In this document: positions 38,360 to 49,290 of the stretch, in pieces
Numbering within the stretch: the first letter of the stretch is position 1
Layout of the letters: the number at the start of each line of letters is the position of its first letter
Source of the DNA: Caenorhabditis remanei
Taxonomy: Eukaryota > Nematoda > Chromadorea > Rhabditida > Rhabditidae
Direction of reading: 5' to 3'
Length of the DNA stretch: 64,000 bases
NCBI RefSeq assembly: GCF_010183535.1
Contig: NC_071333.1
Span: 17,544,587-17,608,586, forward strand
Notes under the pieces: generated by a model
What the model saw: only the letters and a program-made list of their open reading frames with translations
Told to the model about the DNA's origin: nothing
Database searches by the model: none
Program-made: the position numbers and the translations under genes

Positions 38360-39988
38360 CAATGACAGTGGAGTATTCTGGAGCTCTGGTGGCGATCAAC
38401 AGTTCAGGATTGAGAATCTGGAAGAAGCATTGTATTGTCCGCCGCTTATATACAATATTGTTGTTATCACATGTGGTTCATAAAGTGATGTCACACAATT
38501 TCTGATAACAGGGGGGGGGGACATTATGTCTCGTTCCCATTTTGCCTATCCGAATTAGTCATTCAATCAGGAAACCGCCAAAACATCACGTTTCCGGAGT
38601 GACCTTGCCACAGAAATGGAAAAAAGGGGAGAGAGAAGCAATCTAAATGTGTTTTCCCCTGTTTTCCTATCCAACTATCATTCACTAATCTTATCAATTA
38701 ACCTTTTTTTTATTTTCTATCTTCTCAAAAATGTCTCTTTTTAGTAGTTTCCAACTCTTCTGATCGCTGCTATTGTGTTTTCTATCTTTTTTGGTGTTTC
38801 TCTCGTTTTTTTCTGTCGGGGACATATGACTTGTCTGTATGTATGCGAGTGCCCCGACCCGACCTTCAGAAAACATTAACGATCGAAGAATGGCGGTATA
38901 TGTGGACACTGCGCCCTCCCATGGCTTGCCATTTACCCATTTACCCCTAGATATCAAAATTGTAACAAATGGTGAAGGGTATAAGGGAAACACATTTTGA
39001 ACCTTTGACACGGATTGACCAGGACGGATTACAGGGTATTTCGCAATTTGTTTGCCATTGTTTTTCGATAAGATCTCTCTCTCTTTTTTTTCTCCGTTTT
39101 CGAGAGTTTTCCGAGAAAGAACTTTCTAGAAAACACAGTAATCTAGGTCAAACAACAAGCAGTGGTCAGCTGCTTAGATTATGTTTACGAAATGAATCGT
39201 CATAAAAGATAATGAGTACAAATTACTACCTATATCTGATCAGAGATTGGATGTGGTTTGATCACCTGGATAATTAATTCTTATTACATATGTGATTTTT
39301 GAATGGTCATATGAATAAGAATAAGAATAAGAATTAGGGCTCACCGATTTAGATGGACAGTTCGATTTGATCATTGTTACTTTAGTCATAGTTAGAAGGA
39401 AATCTTTGTAAAAACTTTGCAGCTTTGTAAAACAGAAGCAACAGAATGAATTCACCTGCCTACCCGATGTCCTCCGTTTTATCATTTTTATCATCCCGTA
39501 GCTCCCTCATATTGTTTTGTCTACCTGCCCTTGACTCACCTTTCCATTCACCGCAACTTGGAACAATGGCCAGTGGTTTTCAGCTTCCGACGGTGCCGCA
39601 TCGGTGGTACGAGAGGAGGCAATGAATTGAGGGAGTACAGGAAGTATTCGATGAATATTTGATTCCTAAATGAGTTGTTTTGTTGATTTCACTTCCGATT
39701 AGATTACTTTAAATGTTTTCTGAAGAGAAACATCCAACGCGTTGCATATCTTCTTTTCCTTCGCGGTTTGGAGTATCCTGAAAACAAGTGACTCCGTGGA
39801 TTTTTCAATTTCCAGTCTTGGTTTTCAATTTCCAACCTAGTATTGCTGAATATTGTCTGAAGATTGCAAACGTTTTTTTCCAATAGATATAGGAAGATAC
39901 ATCGTAAGATGATTGCAGCGAACACTATGAGGATTGCTGAGAATATGATTATCCATATCAGCTGGAGCATATGTTCATTGTATATCAT
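38360..39988 (-). CDS. Gene A copy 3, 3'-truncated; predicted 5' half of a fusion gene
   Basis: Exons 1-4 (39837-39988, 39708-39777, 39540-39665, 38360-38417) match the complete gene in translation. Exons 5-6 are absent because the unit starts in intron 4. The remaining donor is phase 1 and lies upstream, on the same strand, of transporter copy 2 exon 2 (36407-36608), so an in-frame fusion is possible exactly as for copy 2. The promoter region upstream (39989-43612) is intact. Confidence 0.6.
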
Positions 39989-42900
39989 CTGAAAAGAAGA
40001 GATTCTAATTTTTTTCATTCTCTTAGGTGTCATCAGGTGTTAATGAACCCCCAGACAACAGCTGTTCAACGGAGTGGGGGCATTGGGGGCACGGGAAATC
40101 GTTTTTCTGTTTTCACCGATGATTTCTGTCTCAATAGAAACAAAACGTGAGAGTGACAAAGTGATCGGGGGAGTAACAGCTGTTAGAGGATTCTTGATTT
40201 TGATCTACAACGAAATGGCAAAGACAAAACCAAAAACAAGAAAGAATTTCGAAAATTTGCGGAAAAGCTGAAGAGAGACGGGAGAAAGGGTATGAGATGA
40301 AACTGGGAAATTATAAAGTTGGAAAATTTTGGACAGCAGTAACCATAGAGATTTCATAAATTTCATAAATTTCATGTTGAAGGCTGACATTTCTGAAAGC
40401 AAAATTTTTTCGAGAATTTTTTCCATTTCTAAGCCGTTTCTGAACTTGTGAACTCAAAATATGCAAAACAAGAGAAGAGGGAAAACAGAAATTCTAACCT
40501 ACATTCTACAATTAAGACTAAATGAAATATAGTAAGAACAAAGTGCGGCACACAAAAGGGGAGCACGCGGCACACAATTTCTTCCTTCCGCACTCCCTCA
40601 AAATTATTTGATAGAAATGTTTGTATGTCATTTTTCTTCAGTGTACATAACCCCAGAGCTTCCGCGCGGAAAGGCAAAAATCGAGACACGAAAGTTTCGC
40701 CAAAAAATTTTTTTGCACCCCCCGCGCTATAAGCACTCAACTAGATATAAGAGTAATGTGTTGATTTTATATCAACAATTAACTGTGTCTAATGATTGGG
40801 AAGAAATTAAAGAAAATCATCTGAAAAAAGTTGTTTAGAAATATACAAATGAAGTTGTCGAAACGTTTGGTCATAACTGCTTTTCAGTTTTTTTCAGTCG
40901 ATTTTTTAAGAGAAAAACTAGAACCCATAATTTACGGCTCACGTTTGAACCTAATTCAGACTGACACTTGTTCAATTTTGCCCGACTTCTTTTTCTCTTG
41001 TTTTTTCCCGATTCCCATGTAATGTACATGATTTTGAGTTCATTTTTGTTCTCCGATTACAAATTACAATTACAAATTACCGATTACCGATTACCGCGAT
41101 TCAAATTCGGGTAATGTGTCTTCTCCGACCTTTTTATTCGAGGCTTTGGCGTGTGGCAAGTCACTTGATGCGCAAACCAATTTCGATTCCGTTTTTACTC
41201 TGTTTTTGGGAATAAATGTTGTTTTGGAAGACTGGCATGATGTGTTCAAGGTTGGGAAAAACGGAATAACAAACAAAAAACGGTCGTACCGATTTTTTTT
41301 GAATTTGGACTGATTTGTGGTGGTGGATGTAGGAGAAGAATTAGCGGTGTTCAAAGATTGAATTTAGAAAGAAGATATGGAAATGTTGGGTTGGAGTGCA
41401 GAAAGTTCAAAGGGAAACACAAAACATGGAAAAATAAAAATAAAAAGGTTTGTATGACAACACAAAGAAGTTTCGTTCCCCAAAAACATATTGTATGCTT
41501 TCGAAATGTTTATATCCAAAATCATGTGGTTTGGAAAGTTTTGAAAATTGTAAAACTTGGAAATTGCACCCTTCAGTGTTGTTGCTTGGTAACAAGTGCA
41601 AGTTTTTGAATATTTTTTGTCTGCAATATAAATAACAGCGTTTTTTAAACACAAATTCAGGTTTAAAATTACAGCTGACACAATTTTTTTCTTGTTTGTC
41701 TTCTGATTTTTTCAGCTTTCTGAAAAAGACTGTTGCTCTATTTTCCGTATTCAACGAGACATTTTTTCAATAGTTGGCAATACTCTAGTACTTTGTTTGC
41801 TTGTTTTGCTTCACCAAAACTTTCCTGAGGTACTTGAATCTCGAAAACCCTTAATAGCGTTACCGAACATTGGCTCCCACGCAAATAGATGAGTAACTTT
41901 CATATTTTTGTCTTGGCCTGCAAAGTACACATTTCATGAAATTTGGTTCACATGATCTGTTTATTCTGTCCAGGGTTTTTTGTTCGAAAAAGTTAAATTT
42001 GGAGCATGGAAGTCTGCAGTCGGAATTGTGTTAATGTGAGTCTGTGTGCAATTTCGAGCATGCAGAAGAACACGTTAACCTAAGCGCCTGGCGGTTGGCA
42101 CCCGAGCGTACACAGTGTCTGTAAACAGTATGAACAAATATTTGTAGTTCGTTATCGGCATTTTTTCGAAGGGAGTTGGCGAAAAAACGCGAGAGAAACG
42201 GGGAAAATGCAGACAGGAACGATGTTTCACTAACTTTTCGCGAACGAAAACTCGGAAACTTTCAGAAATAAACGGATAGAGAGTTCAAGTGCCTACACTT
42301 GAAAATTGTTGATATTTATGAGTAAGTCGCATTGAGTATACAACATTGGAAAATATCTGGCCGTAAATAAATGTGAAGTGGAGATCAGTAACATTGAAAA
42401 ATTTAGAACGTTTGATTGGGATGTTCAATTATAAATCGTGGAGGGTGAATTATGGAACAGTTTATGAAAAACCTTAAGTGAAACTGCATGGGACTACTAT
42501 ATTAGTTTCCTAAGCGTTAAAACTGAGAGATACATGAAACAATCATATATTCCAAAACGAAATTTGAATAATTTACAGTCTCAATCTCAAGTGTGCAAAT
42601 CAGCAGAATATGAGGAATTTTTTGCCCCATTTTGCTCATAGGATTTTATATCGATCTGTACTAAAAAATTTATATCGATTCAATAACACAAGAGATTTTT
42701 TGAATAAATATTAACAACCCAGAAGCCATTCTGATACTAACAAAAAATGCGGAGCACCTTTTTGATGTTGTCATCTTCCAACAGAATTGTCATTTGGCTT
42801 AAAAGTTTTGCACTGACAAACGGGGCGTGATAGTTTGGTGACGAAAAAAAAACTTTCTAATAATACCATAAAGTAGTTTTTTCTATTTCTTGAGGATGTA

Positions 42901-43486
42901 CCAGTCATTAAAATAAAAATATGCGATTTCTCAAACTTTCACTATTTTCGAAAATTGTACAAAGAACTTGTGAAGCATGATTTGCTAACCAGAACGTTTA
43001 TTAAATATAACCAAAATTCTGCAAATTATAGTCGAATACCCGAAATATGAGATTTTTTGTCCGATACTGCATATTCTGTTCAGAGAAACAAAGAAAAACA
43101 AGGTTTTATTATTACAACCGTGCAAATCACATTCAAAAGAAAAACAGGAGGAAATTCAAGTGAAGTTAGCCTAAAAACGAAAGGAAAAGAACATATAAAA
43201 GTATCAGAATGCAAAAAAAATGAATGTTATATTACCCAAATGGAAATTGTTGAAAGCAGCTCAAAACATAAACTGACAACAAAGCGGAAGAAGATAAATC
43301 AGTAAAATGCCCGATAGAAATGAAAATGTTAGAGAAATTAAATCAGGGTGCAGCATTCCATTGAATCAAGTTCCGTGTTAGTTGTCGAATTATGCTTCGT
43401 TTTCAGTGAGTCTGAAAATAAACCAAATATTAGAATGGGAATAGAATCAGTGGTTTTCCCTGCAACTTATTATATTTTACTGTACG

Positions 43487-43492
43487 TTTATT
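43487..43492 (-). terminator. Candidate poly(A) signal of the SLC17-type gene
   Basis: TTTATT on the plus strand, AATAAA on the coding strand, about 120 nt after the transporter stop. It is repeated in all units. Confidence 0.5.
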
Positions 43493-43612
43493 TACAGACC
43501 ACCATGACAACCCAGAATTGAAGGATATGAGAAGGGGGTTAAAAATGGACGTATGGATTCAAATAAATAACAGGCAAAATTGGATAATACGGTTTTAGAA
43601 GGGGGCCTTTCA

Positions 43613-45354
43613 CTATTCGAGACATGTAGTGAGACAGTTCAGCCACCTTCTTCGTTCTGGCGGCACATCGGCCATTTCTTCTCCGTTCGGTGCTTGTGGA
43701 AGATGAGTGAAATCGGCTGGCTCATCAGTAGCGTAGTAACAGAAGATAATGTTTCCAACTGAAACATTTATAGTTTTTTTCATACCTGACTATAATCACT
43801 CACCAATGAGAAGAACTCCGTGGGTCAGGAAAACAATTCTCCATTCTTCGAGAGTGTTGTGCGTACAGATCAGGAAGACCAAAAGTGGTTCGATGAAGAG
43901 AGAAAGGCACTTGATGAATTGAATTTGGGAAAGGACGAAGTGAGAGTGTTGTCTGAAAAAAAATTTAAAAATTATAGTCCATCCCGATATAACTATGGTA
44001 ATTACCTGGCTACAAGGGTGGCGCATTTGTAGAAACCTCCGCAGATGAATCCAGTGGAGCATTCGATGACCAAGAGAGCAATCAAGGAGAGATGAGCTTG
44101 ATCCTTTGGAAGATAACCGAGAATACAGAAAAACGCACCGGAAACCATCAAAGCGATCGTGTTGAAAATTCTCATTTTAGTCTTCTCAGACCAGAAGTGA
44201 ATACGGTCACTGGCAACTCCGGAAATGATTTTAAAGGCCAAGTGAAGAGCACGTGGCACGGCAACAAAGTACCCGGTGTGGTTAACAGCGAATCCCAGAA
44301 CTTCCTTCAAGAATGTTGGTCCGTACATAACAATGAATTGAGACATCATCAATTCTCCGAAGGCAGAGAGCCAAACTGCCAACATGACGGAGTTAGTAAG
44401 GATCTTGGCGATTGGAGCTTTTTCGTGTGCTTGGACATCTCCTTTTCCTCTGTGAATCTTCTCAAGCTCGATTTCAGTCATCTTTGGATGTTTAGTTGGG
44501 TTGTTTCTAAAATTCAACAAATATTGATTGAAATATTTGTGTAAGCTTATAAACTAACCTGTAGAACCACCACCACAAACTGAAGAGAACACCACTGAGC
44601 ACAGCGTGCACGTAGTAGACGGATTCCCATCCCCAGGACGATTCACAAAGCTCTCCGGCGACTGGCATAGTAAACATCACCGAGATTTGAGAAAATGAAG
44701 AGAGAAGTGAGATGAAGAGTCCGTGTTGCTTCAAACTGGCCCAGTTGACAACGATCAATCCGATAGCGGCGAAATCTGCTCCGAAACTTACTCCCTGGAA
44801 ACAAATTTTGAATTGGTGGTAGCAGTTTTAATGATTTTATTTTTTACCTGGAAGAATCTAGCAATGACCAAAAAGTTGAAATGGAGGTGAGCAGCTAGTG
44901 GCATCAAAGCAGTGGATAAAGTTGACACAGCTCCAGCGAAAAAGAAAACGGACCTTGCTCCGAATTGTTGGTAGAACCTTTAAAATTAAACATTTTCATC
45001 TAGAATTCTCTTTAAATGTTTGAACTTACCAATGGAAAGGCCAAGCTGCTGCGAGAGTTCCTACTGCTGCTGCCCACATAATGATAGACTTCTGCTTGTT
45101 ATCGTAAGCTAAGTTCACCACTGAAGCATCAGTCATGGGTAATTCAGAAGTGTTGGTCTTAGGAGCCATGCAAATCATTGTAAAGTTGATGACAGTCATA
45201 TTGGAAGCGATTGAAGCGATGCATAGCGTTCCTGGAATATATAATTCATTTTTAGTAATCACAGTCAGCCACGAAACCACCTACCAATTGCAAGAACAAT
45301 GTACCGTTGACGGTTTTCCAAGCATGGGACGACTGATGAACCCTTTTCCTTCAT
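43613..45354 (-). CDS. SLC17-type anion transporter (major facilitator), intact copy
   Basis: Seven exons (45285-45354, 45030-45231, 44848-44977, 44559-44794, 44006-44506, 43804-43952, 43613-43758) give 477 residues, typical of SLC17. The ATG at 45354 lies 28 nt after a TTTCACAG acceptor. It is a major facilitator with about 12 hydrophobic segments. Family signs are the helix-4 segment ARFFQGVSFGADF (Arg131), the central WWFYRNNPTKHP at about 209-220, and an acidic EIELEKI after it. SLC17 members move phosphate, sialic acid, glutamate or other organic anions across plasma or vesicle membranes; the substrate here is unknown. This is the only copy with its start codon and promoter side. Two start-less copies lie downstream on the same strand. 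Confidence 0.92.
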
Positions 45355-46479
45355 TTTTAGTTACAGTAGGTTTCGATTAGCCCTGTGAAATAGAAAATAG
45401 AATGTATTTCAAAAATTTAGAGCAGAGAACAAGAAACGGAAAACGACCGGGAAGTGATGAAAACCGCAGATGGCGCATCTTTATAAACTATACAGGCGGT
45501 ACAGTGTGATCATTGTTAAATACGAAAATACGAAAATATGTGGGAGAGAAAATTTACATATCAGAAATGCAAACGTCATAGGAATTTGCATTTCTATGGG
45601 GGATCCATGTACCGTCACAAGTAACAAACTTGCAAACTGAACTTGAAAAGTGATTCGAAGAAGAAAAGATACATCTCCTTTTTTTCTGGTTGCTAACTTC
45701 TCGAAAAAATAGATCGCTTTGATAAAGATATTTTGATAAAGAACAGAAGCCAAAAGTCAAATCAAATTTCTTCTACAATTTCTAATGCTGATGTCTGAAA
45801 TCTATTGATGAGAGGGAAAATGAAGTTAATTTGATGTGACAAGTTCAAAAAACCAAGTATAGAGAAAATCATATCATCAGTGATAACAAGTTCCTTTCTA
45901 CAGTAGATGGAACTATGACATTCGGCAAATTTGTGGTTTCTGAGAATATATTGCGTATGATCTTCAGATCTTTGGGAATGGAAACAGAATTCAATTTGAA
46001 ACTTTATTCTACAAAAAGGGAACCACCAAAAAAGTTATTGGAAAACATCAAGTCACAAAAAATGTTTCCGAATTTTGACGGTGTTATGACGGTTTCCATT
46101 TTTCATGTCGTGACTCATGTTTTCCTATCCCTATTTTTCTAGTTCAGGATTAAACCAAAACGGGGAGAGGTTGAAATAGAATTCAAAATCAGAGGACGAC
46201 CAAGTAAGGTTCGAAGATGACAGTGCACTCTACACAGACATTTTACAACATCTGTAAGTGAATTAAAAATTTCCACAAATAACTTTGCGAAAATCATTTA
46301 TGGTAAAATTTGCGATGGGCTTTTTTTGAACTATCTATTAAAGCTTCTAGAAACGAAGTTTCTCTCGCGATGAACATTTTCCAGCTTTAAAAAATTGACA
46401 ACCACTATATGTAGATCGAAGTGATTCAAAAATCAAAACTTGATCATGAGAGGTTCACCGAAAAAATATTTCAACGTAG

Positions 46480-46620
46480 TCAGACCAGTGGAATGGGCCT
46501 AGTGCAGAAATTTTGCCGCATGGAGTTAGTCAAAGCGGGTCTTGAATGGAAGAGCTGAGTTCCTGCCGATTTACGTCAAAAAAACGCATGGTATATGTCG
46601 ATTTACGGAGAATATGGTTT
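46480..46620. repeat. Dispersed repeat copy with TCGATTTACGG core
   Basis: Contains GCCGATTTACG and TCGATTTACGG separated by about 30 bp, followed by GAATATGG, resembling the repeats near 4430 and 4985. Confidence 0.4.
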
Positions 46621-47234
46621 TTGACTTCAAACGTTTTTCAGAATTCCGCGTTTTTTGGTGTTTTTCAAAATAATCTTTATGACTTTTTTCAAATCAATTT
46701 TCATATGCGGCAACGACATTCACTGCTATTAAAATTAGCTCACAAAAGTTAAAATGTCCAAAATAAACATTTTCTTAACAATGGATCAACGAGATTTGAC
46801 AAAATGAAAACTTGACTTCTCTACTACTCAATCTCTCCTCTTTCTCTCCTGGTGAAATTGGAAGGACCAACAAGTGCAAATGATGATAGAGTTAACACAT
46901 TCGTTCTTTTTCGACATACCGCTATTACCACCTGCCAGTGTCTAGACGTCATTTGGGTCATTCGGACAAGTTTTTAAGTTTTTTGGAAAGCGAGTTGCGT
47001 TTCAGGGAAGTGGATAGAAAATTTCTAATATTTGGCAGTAGCTTGAACCAAATGAAAAATTTTGGGTGTAACTCACAACTTTTTTGCTACTCGGAACTAG
47101 TCTCTAAAATGAAAAATTCATTTCTATCTTTAGCTAGATTACTTTATTTCTGAAAAGTAAAAATACTTTATTTGCTTTTTACTTCTCAGATATTGTTCTA
47201 GGTACCAACAAAATAGACCGTCCGAAAAAATCGA

Positions 47235-47359
47235 TTCACTGGTTTTATGGTGCAAAAAATTAACAAAGTTTCACAAAATAAAAGCGAATGAATGACGTGA
47301 GAAATCCTGGTCAGTCGGCCAGAATTTCTGCCAAAAACAGTACTAGTAAAACCAGTGAA
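47235..47359. mobile_element. Possible MITE-like element with 13-bp inverted ends
   Basis: TTCACTGGTTTTA at 47235-47247 is the exact reverse complement of 47347-47359. The 125-bp element has no coding capacity. I could not define a target-site duplication, so this could also be a simple hairpin sequence. Confidence 0.35.
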
Positions 47360-49290
47360 CCGTATTGAATATAAAAGATAGGAATAAGAATCGCGTGTTT
47401 TTCAAAAGTTCGTCAAATGATGAAAAAAAATGACGTGATAGGACAGATTCTGAGATTTTCTACAACATTCTAGAAAAGAAATGTATATGCGGGAACCGGT
47501 TAGTCCCAAATATGATAATCCATATGGAACATAACACAGCGAGAAAAAAGTTTGCACGCAATACGTGAAAAGAACACAGAGAACACCGAAACAATCGAAA
47601 ATTTCCACGATAGAGATGTGAATTATGAATTGCAACAGAAAAATAGGAAATGATGATACGAGATGATCTATATGGCAGTCTAGAACAATTTTTTGTGTTG
47701 ATGGCCTTCTAGTTGGTGTAGTTCAAACAAATATCTACAAAAAAACGAGGTGCGATGAGGCAAGTTGTCCAAAAAAACAAAAGAGGACAAATACAAACAG
47801 TTAGATAAGATAACTGTTTTGATATGATGAAAATATTGAGCAAACTCAATAGTTAGATCAGCAAGATAACCAAACCTATCTTCCCACAGCTGACAGTTAT
47901 ATTCCACCTACTGATATGACTTCCACCAATAAATCTCGAGACTAAGAGGTAAATGTGTCTCGAAAGGCGATACTGCCGCAAAAACTTTATGGCCAATCAA
48001 TGATTGATGGTGTTAAAAGGGTAGGAGGCATTCTTTCTCCCTGCTATCGCAAAATCTGCTGCACTGTACATGATGTATGAGAAGTTAGAGTATCTCTGGC
48101 ATCGTTAAACAATAGAGTATCCCGTTTTTCATATATAGATATAGAGAAAAAGAAAAAGGAAGGTCTTATGTTTTTAGGTATCCTATCGACGACTGACTTG
48201 ATACGAGTTTGATCGATGACTTTTATTCAAGTTTGGAGAGAAGGTTACAGAGTGGCTGCAGAAAAGGCGACAATAGAGGCAGGACAATGGGTGATTTGAA
48301 TATGTATCGATGTTAGATTCAAAAAAAAACTACTTTTACATTGAAAAACTTGAAAAATTGTCAAAATCTTTAATCGGATGAGTGTTTGAAAAATGAAATC
48401 AAAGATTTGAAGTTTTGAAAAATGTCAACAGTTTTTTTGTTGAAAAAAAATCGTAGAAAAAATACAATAGTTGATTTCAATGTGAATAGCCTCACTAGAA
48501 AAAAAACTTGCCATCTTTTGATTTTTTGAGTCCGAAAAGTTTCTCAATTTTTATTAGAATTTACAAAAGGAAGGACTGGGGAAAGAAAGTATAGAAACTT
48601 GGTAAATGTGAAATAATCAAAACTGGTATGTTCTCAAAAATCAATGCATAGTCTGTATGAGATATGCGATGCAGAAGACATAGGGCAGTAGACCTAACCT
48701 CGTTTTTATGGTGGGTGAGTAAATGACCGTGTCGTTGGGAAATATTATTTTGAGAACGCGCTTGAAACGCAATATTATGATCAGAAATATACAACTAAAA
48801 TGTAGATCTCAACGAGTTCTATGTGTGTGAACAATTACGGGCAGGATGACGGACCGTTAATGTGCCATAGGTCTGGCTTTTTGGTCATTTTTGCGTTTTT
48901 TGGCCTTTTTGCAGAACACGGCGCATTACCGATTTGCTATCCGGCCCGTAGTACATTGCAGACATAGAACTTGGTAAGATCTACATTTTGGTATAATTTT
49001 TAGATCATAATATTGTGCTTAAAGCTATGCGCCGGCCCAGTTTGCAAGTATGATCAAAATTCAATATCAAATTTGTCCTTCTCGCATTGTGCTTCCTTTT
49101 CCTTTTTTAGGCTTTACTATATATTAATAACATTTTTTCTGTTTCTATACTTTCTCTTTACTTAATATTGACCTGCAAAATATCAGTTTACGCTTGACTG
49201 ACCACCACACGCTTTGACTGACCCGCGGTGTCAAATTTTATTGCTTATTTCCATTGCCCTTCCCCCTATTTCACACCTAATGCTACAAAT

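Larger units (their letters stand above)
36714..45336. repeat. Tandem duplication unit, copy 3 (8.62 kb)
   Basis: Third unit, offset 8623-8624 bp from copy 2. It carries a private C-to-G substitution at 37036 (TTCTTGTTC versus TTCTTCTTC in the others) and a G10 tract. At its right end the sequence continues into the intact transporter start, so this unit borders the original right flank. Confidence 0.95.
45383..49290. other. Intergenic region between the transporter and gene B starts
   Basis: A divergent intergenic region of 3.9 kb, so both promoters should lie here. I see repeat-like DNA (46480-46620 with TCGATTTACGG at 46598-46608), a small inverted-repeat element (47235-47359), and a weak candidate exon at 45915-46077. 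No gene is firmly supported. Confidence 0.5.
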
